Assembly (NCBI RefSeq): GCF_012927345.1
Contig: NZ_JABBGJ010000040.1
Span: forward strand, 42,280-106,279
Origin: Paraburkholderia polaris
GTDB taxonomy: Bacteria; Pseudomonadota; Gammaproteobacteria; Burkholderiales; Burkholderiaceae
Direction of reading: 5' to 3'
Length of the DNA: 64,000 nt
The notes beneath the pieces were generated by a model that searched no databases, had not been told where the DNA came from, and was given only the letters and a program-made list of their open reading frames with translations. Made by a program: the position numbers and the translations under genes. The number at the start of each line of letters is the position of its first letter. The stretch's first letter is position 1. Below are positions 51,918 through 59,907 of the stretch, in pieces.

Positions 51918-53470
51918 TGTTGGGTCTCCGTTTGAGTGTCGGTAGTGTCGCGTTGCGTCAGCGACAGGCCAAGTTGTGCGCGCCGTGCAAGCCACGGCGA
52001 CGGACGATAGCGCGGATCGCCGAGCACGCTGAGGATATTGCGCAAGATGGTGAGGATCGTTTTTGCGCCGAGTGCGTCGCCGAGTGCGAGCGGCCCGCGC
52101 GGGTAACCGAGGCCTAGCGTCACGGCGAGGTCGATATCGTCCGGCGTCGCGATCTGTTTTTGCGCGATGTCGCAGCCAATGTTGACGATGGTCGCCACGA
52201 CGCGTTGCGCGACGAAGCCTGTCGAGTCACGGATCACGGTGACGGGAACGCCCTCGGCGGCAAATAGTGCGTGCGCGGTCTCGCGCGCCGTGCGGCTGGT
52301 GGCGGGTGTCGTCATCAGCGTGCGGCGCTGCGCGGCGGCCAGCGGGAATAGGGCATCGATAGCGACAACGCGAGTTGCATCGAGTGCTTCGTCGACGGCG
52401 GCGGTGGTCGCGTCATGACCGAACGGTGTCACGACGATCAGCGAGTTCAATGCGGGCGTGGTGCCTTCGTCGAGTTTTACGCCGGCTTTGGCGATGAGTT
52501 GCACGACGGCGGCATGCGCTTGTGGATAGCGCTTGCTGACCCACACGCTTTGCGGCAGTTCAGTCGGCGCGGGTGCTTCTGCGGGCACTTGCTGCTTGCC
52601 GTTTTCATAGCGGTAAAAGCCTTCACCCGTTTTGCGGCCGATCAGTCCACCCGCGAGCCGCGTGCCCGTGATCGGCGAGGGCGTGAAGCGCGGTTCTTCA
52701 TAAAACTGGTGATAGATCGATTCCATCACCGGATGCGATACGTCGAGCGCGGTCAGGTCGAGCAGTTCGAACGGCCCGAGGCGAAAGCCCGCCTGCTCGC
52801 GCATGATGCGGTCGATGTCGGCGAAGCTTGCAACGCCTTCGCCCGCGACGCGCAGGCCTTCGGTATTCATGCCGCGACCGGCGTGATTGACAATGAAGCC
52901 GGGCATATCTTTCGCGCGCACCGGCGTGTGCCCCATGCGGCGCGCGAGATCCATCAGCGCGTCGCCAACTGCGGGATCGCTGCGCAGGCCGTCGATCACT
53001 TCGACGACCTTCATCAACGGAACCGGATTGAAGAAGTGATAGCCGGCCACTCGTGACGGATTCGTGCAGCCTGCTGCAATCGCAGTAATCGACAACGACG
53101 ACGTGTTCGACGCCAGCACACAACGGCCACCCACGACCGTTTCGAGCTCGCGAAAGAGGGCTTGCTTCACATCGAGCTTTTCGACGATTGCCTCGACGAC
53201 CAGATCGCAATCGGCCAGATCGCCGATGACCTGGGCGCCGCTCACATTTGCCAGCGCGGCGAGCGAGCGGGCCTGGTCGAGCTTGCCTTTGGCGGTCAAT
53301 TTGGCGAAAGTCTCGGCAAGGTAGTCGCGCGCGGCGCCGATCGCGGCGGGATTCGTGTCGTAAAGACGCACGGTGAGGCCCGCCAACGCGGCAATCTGGG
53401 CGATGCCACGGCCCATTGCACCGGTTCCGACAATGCCGATGGTCTCGATACTGAAATTGCGAGAGTTCAT
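51914..53470 (-). CDS. 3-hydroxyacyl-CoA dehydrogenase, two-domain (PaaH/PaaC-like)
   Basis: A 518-residue protein. The NAD site IGIVGTGAMGRGIAQIAALAG is at ~11-31. The first C-terminal domain has the catalytic YHFFNPVPLMKVVEV and RAKDMPGFIVNHAGRGMNTE. A second, shorter C-terminal HAD domain follows (~400-500, FVAQRVVATIVNIGCDIAQ), as in phenylacetate-type PaaH. ATG 53470 is preferred; another at 53488 has no ribosome site. It is first gene of a five-gene operon and has a palindrome upstream. Confidence 0.92.
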   Translation of the reverse strand: MNSRNFSIETIGIVGTGAMGRGIAQIAALAGLTVRLYDTNPAAIGAARDYLAETFAKLTAKGKLDQARSLAALANVSGAQVIGDLADCDLVVEAIVEKLDVKQALFRELETVVGGRCVLASNTSSLSITAIAAGCTNPSRVAGYHFFNPVPLMKVVEVIDGLRSDPAVGDALMDLARRMGHTPVRAKDMPGFIVNHAGRGMNTEGLRVAGEGVASFADIDRIMREQAGFRLGPFELLDLTALDVSHPVMESIYHQFYEEPRFTPSPITGTRLAGGLIGRKTGEGFYRYENGKQQVPAEAPAPTELPQSVWVSKRYPQAHAAVVQLIAKAGVKLDEGTTPALNSLIVVTPFGHDATTAAVDEALDATRVVAIDALFPLAAAQRRTLMTTPATSRTARETAHALFAAEGVPVTVIRDSTGFVAQRVVATIVNIGCDIAQKQIATPDDIDLAVTLGLGYPRGPLALGDALGAKTILTILRNILSVLGDPRYRPSPWLARRAQLGLSLTQRDTTDTQTETQQ

Positions 53471-53503
53471 TGTGATGCTCGACTCCATGGTTATTTTAGA
53501 ATA

Positions 53504-53515
53504 GCACGATCGTGC
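53504..53515. promoter_or_regulatory. Palindromic operator candidate
   Basis: GCACGATCGTGC is a perfect 12-bp palindrome in the 126-bp gap between the divergent dehydrogenase and GST genes, beside AT-rich sequence with a TATTCT-like -10 for the leftward gene. Its size and symmetry fit a TetR-type site. The cognate regulator is not adjacent. Confidence 0.45.
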
Positions 53516-53596
53516 AATTTACTGGATGATTGATCGAAGGCCGCCGCTTTGCTTTTGACGAGCGGTCACAAACAACCCGAAGAAAGGAGACACCCG

Positions 53597-54244
53597 ATGA
53601 TCAAGCTGTGCGGTTTCGCGCTCTCGAACTATTACAACAAGGTGAAGTTCGTGCTTCTCGAACACGGCATTCCGTTCGAGGAAGTGTTCGTGCTGCCGAG
53701 CCAGGAAGAGACGATGCTCGAGCATTCTCCGCTTGGCAAGGTGCCCTATATCCATACCGAACACGGCGATCTGTGCGAATCGCAATGCATCGTCGAATAC
53801 CTTGCCGCGCAGTTTCCCGACAAGGCAATTTTCTCCGCTGACCCGTGGGAAGCGGCCAAGGAGCGCGAGTTGATCACGTTCGTGGATGTGCATCTCGAAC
53901 TGACCGCGCGCAATCTCTACAAGGAAGCGTTCTTCGGTGGCACCGTGACTGACGCGACCAAGGGGCGTGTCGAGAAGCTGCTTGCGCATCACATCGTCGG
54001 CTTCAAGCGGATCGCGAAATTCGGGCCGTATTTGAGCGGCGAGCGTTTCAGTGTCGCCGACGCAGCAGGGTATGTGAGCTTGCCGCTGATCGGTATGGCG
54101 ACGCAGACCATCTACGGCCGCGACTTGCTGCTCGAGGCCGGCGTGGACTGGAAAAGCTATATGAAGGCGATCAACGCCCGGCCGGCCGCACAGCGCGTGA
54201 CCGAAGATCGTAAGGCGTATATCGCGGCCTCGCGTCCCGCCTGA
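53597..54244 (+). CDS. Glutathione S-transferase family protein
   Basis: A 215-residue GST: N-terminal thioredoxin fold MIKLCGFALSNYYNKVKFVL, cis-Pro loop GKVPYIHTEHGDLCESQCIV, and an all-helical C-domain with FSVADAAGYVSLPLIG. The ATG at 53597 follows AAAGGAG by ~7 nt; longer frames start 48 bp upstream without one. Divergent from the beta-oxidation operon and perhaps co-regulated with it through the shared intergenic palindrome. Confidence 0.9.
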   Translation: MIKLCGFALSNYYNKVKFVLLEHGIPFEEVFVLPSQEETMLEHSPLGKVPYIHTEHGDLCESQCIVEYLAAQFPDKAIFSADPWEAAKERELITFVDVHLELTARNLYKEAFFGGTVTDATKGRVEKLLAHHIVGFKRIAKFGPYLSGERFSVADAAGYVSLPLIGMATQTIYGRDLLLEAGVDWKSYMKAINARPAAQRVTEDRKAYIAASRPA

Positions 54245-54353
54245 GGGCCGGCGGTGCCGCGGGTGAAATGAAATCCGGCGTGCAACGCACGCGTGGGCCG
54301 CTGCGCGCGATGGCGAGGAACGTGGGTTCGTTCGCAGCATCGCGCGGGGCGTC

Positions 54354-55526
54354 CTAGAGCCGCGCCAGCCGGTCGAGCGCGGTGGCGAGTGTCGTTTCCT
54401 GCTTGGCAAAGCAAAAGCGCACTACGCCCGATTCATGCGCCTCGTGATAGAACGCCGACACCGGAATCGCCGCGACACCGATCTCGCCGGTCAGCCATTG
54501 CGCGAATTCGGCTTCGGGCAGATCGCTGATCGCCGAATAGTCGACGCACTGAAAGTACGTGCCCGTGCAAGGCAGCAGCTTGAAGCGTGAATTCGCGAGG
54601 CCGGCGCGGAAGAAGTCGCGCTTCTTTTGATAAAACGCGGGCAGATCCAGATAGGGTGCCGGATCCTTCATATATTCCGCGAGGCCGACCTGCATCGGCG
54701 TGTTGACCGTGAACACGTTGAACTGGTGCACCTTACGGAATTCGGCGGTGAGTGCGGCGGGTGCGGCTACGTAGCCAACTTTCCAGCCGGTGACGTGATA
54801 GGTCTTGCCGAAGCTCGACACCACGAAACTGCGCTGCGCCAGCTCCGGATAGCGCGCAACGCTTTCGTGCGGTGCGCCGTCGTACACCATGTGTTCGTAC
54901 ACTTCGTCCGACAAAATCAGCACGTTAGTGCCACGCACGATTTCTTCGAGCTTGCGCATGTCTTCCGCGCGCCAGACCGTACCGGTCGGGTTGTGCGGCG
55001 TGTTGATCAGCAGGAGCCGCGTTTTCGGCGTGATCGCAGCGGCAAGCTTGTCGAACGGGATCGTGTAGTCGGGTGCATCGAGCGTGATGAATACCGGCTT
55101 GCCGCCGGCCAGCTCGATCGACGGGAGATAGCTGTCGTAGGTTGGCTCGACCACGATCACTTCGTCGCCCGGATGCACGGTGCAGAGAATCGCGGTCAGC
55201 AGCGCCTGCGTGGCGCCTGCTGTCACGGTGATCTCGCTGGTGGCGTCGTAACGGCGGCCGTACAGGTTCGCGATCTTGTCCGAGATAGCCTGACGCAGCG
55301 GCGCGGCGCCGGCCATCGGTGGGTATTGATTGTGGCCGTCGCGCATTGCGTTCGTGACCGCGTCGACAATGCGGGCATCGCAGCCGAAGTCGGGAAAGCC
55401 CTGGCCGAGGTTCACTGCGCCTTTTTCGGCGGCAAGCGCGCTCATCACAGTAAAAATCGTCGTGCCGACGTCCGGCAGGCGAGACGGAAATGAGGGACTC
55501 ATGGGCGTGTCGTGCGGTGCATTCAT
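54354..55526 (-). CDS. PLP-dependent aminotransferase (methionine/kynurenine type, YbdL-like)
   Basis: A 390-residue class I/II aminotransferase. The PLP-binding Lys is K241 (SSFGKTYHVTGWKVG); NTPHNPTG at ~175-182 and ILSDEVYEHMVYDG carry other cofactor contacts. The N-terminus NLGQGFPDFGCDARIV and the C-terminal RFCFAKQETTL fit the YbdL/methionine aminotransferase group. It is a single gene converging on the GST gene. Confidence 0.9.
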   Translation of the reverse strand: MNAPHDTPMSPSFPSRLPDVGTTIFTVMSALAAEKGAVNLGQGFPDFGCDARIVDAVTNAMRDGHNQYPPMAGAAPLRQAISDKIANLYGRRYDATSEITVTAGATQALLTAILCTVHPGDEVIVVEPTYDSYLPSIELAGGKPVFITLDAPDYTIPFDKLAAAITPKTRLLLINTPHNPTGTVWRAEDMRKLEEIVRGTNVLILSDEVYEHMVYDGAPHESVARYPELAQRSFVVSSFGKTYHVTGWKVGYVAAPAALTAEFRKVHQFNVFTVNTPMQVGLAEYMKDPAPYLDLPAFYQKKRDFFRAGLANSRFKLLPCTGTYFQCVDYSAISDLPEAEFAQWLTGEIGVAAIPVSAFYHEAHESGVVRFCFAKQETTLATALDRLARL

Positions 55527-55653
55527 GGCGCTGTCCGTAGCGAGGTCGAGTGAGTTGGCGAAAGGCGTCGTTCGAAAAGGACGAAGCCCGATTGTAGGGA
55601 ATCGCGGCGCTACGTGCGCACAGTTGGCCCGACGTTGGCCATCCGGCCAGGGG

Positions 55654-56142
55654 TCATACGGGCGTAGGCTCGTTTTCCGCGTTCATGCAGGCGCTGACGA
55701 ACGGCGCCGGCTGTGCAATCTGGAAACCGAAGTCACGCGCAATCCGCTTGGCGAGTTTCAATACTGCGCGGTCTTTCGACACCAGCCAGTCGGCCTGCGC
55801 GGCGTGCGCGAGTTCGAGGAATTTCTGGTCGTCGCGGTCTTTGCATTTGGGCAACGGCCTGGCATCTTCCGCGGGTGCAGCGGGTTCGACCAAGTGCGCC
55901 AAGCGTGCGACGATGGCAAGCGCCGCTGCCTTGTCGACATTGCGATGCACGAATTGCGGATAGTCGAGCACGTACGTGAGTTCGGCGAGGCAGCGCGCGT
56001 CGATCAGCGCGGCCAGCGCGCCGCTTTCGAGCGCGGTGCGGATGGGCCGCGTGTGCGGATCGTCGAATACGAGAATATCGATCCAGACATTGGAATCGAG
56101 GACGACGCGCAAAGCGCCGTGTGCGGCATGGGAAGCGGGCAT
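55654..56142 (-). CDS. PIN-domain (COG1569-type) putative RNase, no antitoxin alongside
   Basis: A 162-residue PIN-fold protein. The acidic quartet of a Mg-dependent nuclease is visible: D in VVLDSNVWIDIL, E in LAELTYVL, D in CKDRDDQKFLELA and D in VSKDRAVL. Such proteins are often toxins of toxin-antitoxin pairs, but no small partner frame lies on either side (yaaA is divergent, the aminotransferase ends 127 bp away). It may be a solitary nuclease or pair with a distant partner. Confidence 0.85.
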   Translation of the reverse strand: MPASHAAHGALRVVLDSNVWIDILVFDDPHTRPIRTALESGALAALIDARCLAELTYVLDYPQFVHRNVDKAAALAIVARLAHLVEPAAPAEDARPLPKCKDRDDQKFLELAHAAQADWLVSKDRAVLKLAKRIARDFGFQIAQPAPFVSACMNAENEPTPV

Positions 56143-56199
56143 TCGTTACAATCTGGCTTTCGTCTCTGACTGCCAGGCACGGCGTGCCTGCAAGCCTCT

Positions 56200-56982
56200 A
56201 TGATAATCGTTCTGTCGCCGGCGAAATCGCTTGACTACGAAACCCCTCCTCACGTTAAAAAGCACACGATCCCCGATTTCGTCGACGATGCGGCCGAATT
56301 GATCGGCGGATTGCGCCTTTTGTCGCCGCAGCAGATCGGTTCGTTGATGAGCATTTCCGATCAACTCGCACACCTCAATTTCCAGCGTTACGCGGATTGG
56401 TCGCCCAGCTTCGGCACGCACAACGCCAAGCAGGCGGTGCTCGCGTTCAACGGCGATGTGTACGAAGGCTTCAACGCCAGGACGTTGTCGTCGGCTGATC
56501 TGGATTACGCGCAGAATCACGTGCGAGTGCTTTCCGGCCTGTACGGATTGCTGCGCCCGCTCGATCTCCTGCAACCGTACCGCCTCGAAATGGGTACGCG
56601 CTTTGCCAATACGCGCGGCAAGGATCTGTACGCGTTCTGGGGCGAGCGGATCACGCAGGCTTTGAACGCGCAGTTAAAGAAAAACGCTGCCGCCTCGCGC
56701 GTGCTGGTCAATTGCGCTTCGAGTGAGTACTTCAAGTCAGTCAAGCCCAAGCTGCTTGACGCGCCGATCGTCACGCCGGTGTTTGAAGACTGGAAGGGCG
56801 GCCGCTACAAGATCATCAGTTTCCACGCAAAGCGCGCGCGCGGTTTGATGGCGCGATACGCGGTCGAAAACCGCCTCGACAAGCCCGAGCAGTTGAAGGA
56901 CTTCGACTCCGAAGGCTACGCGTTCAACGCTGAGGCCTCGAACGATTCCACTTACGTATTCCGCCGCCGCATCGCTGACTAA
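56200..56982 (+). CDS. yaaA: Peroxide stress protein YaaA (DUF328)
   Basis: A 260-residue cytosolic protein. It opens MIIVLSPAKSLDYETPP and has the family block LYGLLRPLDLLQPYRLEMGT and WKGGRYKIISFHAKRARGLM near the C-terminus. In E. coli YaaA lowers free iron and limits DNA damage during hydrogen peroxide stress, with DNA-binding HhH-like fold. Full length. The carboxypeptidase gene follows 34 bp on. Confidence 0.95.
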   Translation: MIIVLSPAKSLDYETPPHVKKHTIPDFVDDAAELIGGLRLLSPQQIGSLMSISDQLAHLNFQRYADWSPSFGTHNAKQAVLAFNGDVYEGFNARTLSSADLDYAQNHVRVLSGLYGLLRPLDLLQPYRLEMGTRFANTRGKDLYAFWGERITQALNAQLKKNAAASRVLVNCASSEYFKSVKPKLLDAPIVTPVFEDWKGGRYKIISFHAKRARGLMARYAVENRLDKPEQLKDFDSEGYAFNAEASNDSTYVFRRRIAD

Positions 56983-57016
56983 GCGATTGCGGCGCACACA
57001 AGCAGGGAAGAACATC

Positions 57017-58171
57017 ATGACGTTATCGATTACGAGCAACTTCGATGCGGGCGCGATCGAAGTGCTGGCCTGCGAAGACGCTGGCAACATCCGTCTGCGC
57101 GTGCGGCCCGACAGTCACGCCGAGTTCGCGCAGTGGTTCTATTTCGGATTGTCTGGCGCGGCCGGCGAGCGCTGCGTGATGACCTTCGAAAATGCCGCGG
57201 CGTGCGCATTCGCCGAAGGCTGGCGCGACTACCAGGCGGTGGCAAGCTATGATCGGGTGAATTGGTTCCGCGTGCCGACTTCGTACGACGGCCGTGTGTT
57301 GACGATCGACCACACGCCGGATTTCGACCGCATCTACTACGCGTATTTCGAGCCGTATAGCGAGGAACGTCACTCGGAGTTTCTCGGCGCGGTCCAGCAG
57401 ATGCCGCAGGCCACGCTTACGGAGTTGGGCAAGACCGTCGAAGGTCGGCCGATGTCGCTGCTGACGCTGGGCACGCCGCAAACCGGTGACACGCCCAAGA
57501 AGAAGATCTGGTTGATCGCGCGCCAGCATCCTGGCGAGACGATGGCCGAATGGTTCATCGAAGGCCTCGTCAAGCGTCTCGCGGGCTGGGGCGATTGGGC
57601 GGGCGATCCGGTGGCGCGCAAGCTCTACGATCACGCGGTGTTCTACATCGTGCCGAACATGAATCCGGACGGCAGCGTGCACGGCAACCTGCGCACCAAC
57701 GCGGCGGGCGCGAACCTGAACCGCGAGTGGATGGAGCCGGACGCCGCGCGCAGCCCTGAGGTGCTGGCCGTGCGGGACGCAATTCACGCAACCGGCTGTG
57801 ACCTCTTTTTCGATATCCACGGCGACGAGGCGCTGCCGTACGTGTTCGTGGCCGGCTCCGAAATGCTGCCGGGTTTCACGGAGCGGCAGGCAGAGGAGCA
57901 GAAAGCGTTCATCGAAGCATTCAAGCATGCGAGTCCGGACTTCCAGGACAAGTACGGCTATGCCGCGAGCAAGTATCGTGAAGACGCGCTCAAGCTGGCT
58001 TCGAAGTACGTCGGTAACGAATTCGGCTGTCTGTCGTTGACGCTAGAGATGCCGTTCAAGGACAACGCCAATCTGCCGGACGAGCGGGTGGGTTGGAACG
58101 GCGAACGTAGCGCGTCGCTGGGCGCTGCCATGCTGCAAGCGATTTTGCGGCATGTGGAGACGTTCGCCTGA
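57017..58171 (+). CDS. M14 zinc carboxypeptidase, cytosolic carboxypeptidase (CCP)-like
   Basis: A 384-residue protein. An N-terminal beta-sandwich (~1-125) typical of CCP-type enzymes precedes the M14 domain. The zinc ligands are H171, E174 (RQHPGETMAEWF) and H268 (FDIHGDE); substrate residues NLNREW are at ~233-238 and the catalytic Glu lies in SLTLEMPFK. There is no signal peptide, so it acts in the cytosol. CCP relatives remove C-terminal Glu or short side chains; the bacterial substrate is unknown. Confidence 0.88.
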   Translation: MTLSITSNFDAGAIEVLACEDAGNIRLRVRPDSHAEFAQWFYFGLSGAAGERCVMTFENAAACAFAEGWRDYQAVASYDRVNWFRVPTSYDGRVLTIDHTPDFDRIYYAYFEPYSEERHSEFLGAVQQMPQATLTELGKTVEGRPMSLLTLGTPQTGDTPKKKIWLIARQHPGETMAEWFIEGLVKRLAGWGDWAGDPVARKLYDHAVFYIVPNMNPDGSVHGNLRTNAAGANLNREWMEPDAARSPEVLAVRDAIHATGCDLFFDIHGDEALPYVFVAGSEMLPGFTERQAEEQKAFIEAFKHASPDFQDKYGYAASKYREDALKLASKYVGNEFGCLSLTLEMPFKDNANLPDERVGWNGERSASLGAAMLQAILRHVETFA

Positions 58172-58183
58172 CCGGACGCTGCA

Positions 58184-58228
58184 CAAAAAAACGGGGCACA
58201 CACTTTGGAAGTGTGTGCCCCGTTTTTT
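58184..58228. terminator. Strong terminator after the carboxypeptidase gene
   Basis: AAAAAAACGGGGCACACACTT-tgg-AAGTGTGTGCCCCGTTTTTTTT (read in parts): a ~14-bp perfect GC stem with A and T runs on both sides, so it can serve either strand. Confidence 0.95.
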
Positions 58229-58287
58229 TTGGGGTGCCGGCATGACCCGCGGCGTGGGTCAGTTGAAACGGCCGCGGGTCATGCTCG

Positions 58288-58953
58288 TTATTGAGTCTTT
58301 TTCGCCGGGGACTTCTTCGCGGTCGATTTGCTCGAAGACTTGCTGGAAGTCGCTCGCGACGATGTCCCCGAGCTTGCCTTCGTGGACTTTCCGGTCGCTT
58401 TCTTCGTAGTTTTGCCGCTAGCCGAGTGCTTGCCCTTCACGCTCTTATGCTTGCCTGAGGACGCTCGCGATCCCGTAGAACCGGAGCTATGCGCGCGGGC
58501 AGGCGGCACCGGATCGTTCCAGCTGAACGCCAGCATCTGGGCGCCCACATAGCCGCAGCGGAATTTGAGATCGGCTGGATCTCCGTCGCCGCTCTGGCGG
58601 ATGCCGAGGCCCTCGACGGTAACGATGTTATCCACCTTGACGCGCTGCTTGCCCTCGTCGAACGAATCGTTCCAGGGTGTGACCGACGCATGCGCGCTGT
58701 CGAAGGAGCTGGGTGGAAATTCGACATGGTCGAAGGCGGTCGATGTGCTTGCAACAAAATTGCCATGAGCGGCGCAGTCCGCGACTAGCGGGTCTGCATG
58801 CATGTCATTGACAAATTTGTTGACGAGATCGTTGTGCTGTTCGAGTTGATCGGCGTATGCGGGAGCAGTGCAAATGAGCGAGAGACCCGCTGCAAATGTT
58901 GCCAACCGGCCGACCAACCGCAGCAATCGGCGCGGTACGTTGGGGCGATCCAT
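58288..58953 (-). CDS. Secreted protein, BspC-like core with histone H1-like Lys/Ser/Thr tail
   Basis: A 221-residue precursor. Signal peptide ~1-34 ends APAYA. The core (~35-150) has two Cys (ADCAAHG and FRCGYVG) that could form a disulfide, and ends MLAFSWNDPVPP. It looks like the BspC domain annotated in Burkholderia, though that assignment is from memory. The last ~70 residues are almost only Lys, Ser, Thr, Ala and Gly (SGKTTKKATGKSTKASSG, STAKKSPAKKTQ), like the C-terminal tail of histone H1. The tail may bind DNA, polyanions or the envelope. Confidence 0.75.
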   Translation of the reverse strand: MDRPNVPRRLLRLVGRLATFAAGLSLICTAPAYADQLEQHNDLVNKFVNDMHADPLVADCAAHGNFVASTSTAFDHVEFPPSSFDSAHASVTPWNDSFDEGKQRVKVDNIVTVEGLGIRQSGDGDPADLKFRCGYVGAQMLAFSWNDPVPPARAHSSGSTGSRASSGKHKSVKGKHSASGKTTKKATGKSTKASSGTSSRATSSKSSSKSTAKKSPAKKTQ

Positions 58954-59120
58954 CTAGTTCGTTAGACGCTAATGAGACATGAGGCACGTAAGATGCCCGG
59001 CGAGAGGGATGAGTTCAATCCTGACACAAATATTTTGTCCTGTCGTGGTGCATGGACTCAGGCGCTTTATGTGCCGAGATGGCCGATTGTCGCGGATACG
59101 TGCTCGACGCTGCGCCCGTG

Positions 59121-59804
59121 TCAGGTGCGTGGCCCGCCCAATCGATATCGACGCACATCATAAGTGGTAACCCACGCCGGGCGATAGACCGCGATCAATG
59201 CCGTCGACATTCCCGTGAACCAGGCCTCGCCGGTGGCTAGCAGAAGCACGCTGAAGGCGTAGCCGACCGGCACCACGGTCATCGAACCGTCGGCGAGTGC
59301 GATGTGAACGCCGAGTGCCGCGGCCGCCGTGAGCGACACGGCAATGGCGGGTGAGACAAAACCCTGGCCGAAGATAAACATGAACAGGTTACGCGGCAGC
59401 CAGGCGATGCTGGCGCGCTGGATCAAGGTCGAGATGCCGACAGGCAGTGCACCGAACACGAGGAAAGTCAGCGCGATGCCCTGCCAGGGAGCGTCGAAGA
59501 CGACCGCGGCAAGGCCGGTGACTATCGCCATGGCGATCAGCGCCAGCGCCCAATCAAATAGTGTGACGACCAGTGTGGCGCCGAGCAGATGCATGACAGT
59601 GCCGTCGTCGAGCCACGCGTTGCTCGCCCACAGCACTGACACCGCGACGATGATCGCGAGCCAGACATGCTGGAGTGTGCCGTCCTGAAGTCGTTTGAAA
59701 GGATTTTTCCACAGCGCGAGCGCGACCACTATCGCAGTGGCGATCCAGCCACCGACAGCGACCCAGAACGGAAGCGGTGTGTAGAGGAAACCCATGTATC
59801 TCAT
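59121..59804 (-). CDS. CbiM/ECF-transporter permease-like membrane protein (COG3235)
   Basis: A 227-residue membrane protein with six or seven helices. It lacks most of the metal-binding N-terminus of true CbiM, but VHIALADGSMTVVPVG and LPRNLFMFIFGQGFVSPAIA match the distant COG3235 branch. No CbiQ/CbiO partner genes are near, so transport function is doubtful. The ATG at 59804 and another at 59795 both have weak ribosome sites. Confidence 0.7.
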   Translation of the reverse strand: MRYMGFLYTPLPFWVAVGGWIATAIVVALALWKNPFKRLQDGTLQHVWLAIIVAVSVLWASNAWLDDGTVMHLLGATLVVTLFDWALALIAMAIVTGLAAVVFDAPWQGIALTFLVFGALPVGISTLIQRASIAWLPRNLFMFIFGQGFVSPAIAVSLTAAAALGVHIALADGSMTVVPVGYAFSVLLLATGEAWFTGMSTALIAVYRPAWVTTYDVRRYRLGGPRT

Positions 59805-59907
59805 ATTACTCGTTGGACGAGAAAAGGTGTGAGCGGATTCCATGCCAGCCGGCGCGAACGCTGCCAGAAAGTGCGCGTTCCGATTCTGGCGCGCGCGCCG
59901 GCTGACG

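Noticed and set aside
51914..53488. Direct link of the 3-hydroxyacyl-CoA dehydrogenase to phenylacetate catabolism (paaH)
   Set aside because: No paa genes are in the window; only the two-domain architecture resembles PaaH, so no symbol was given.
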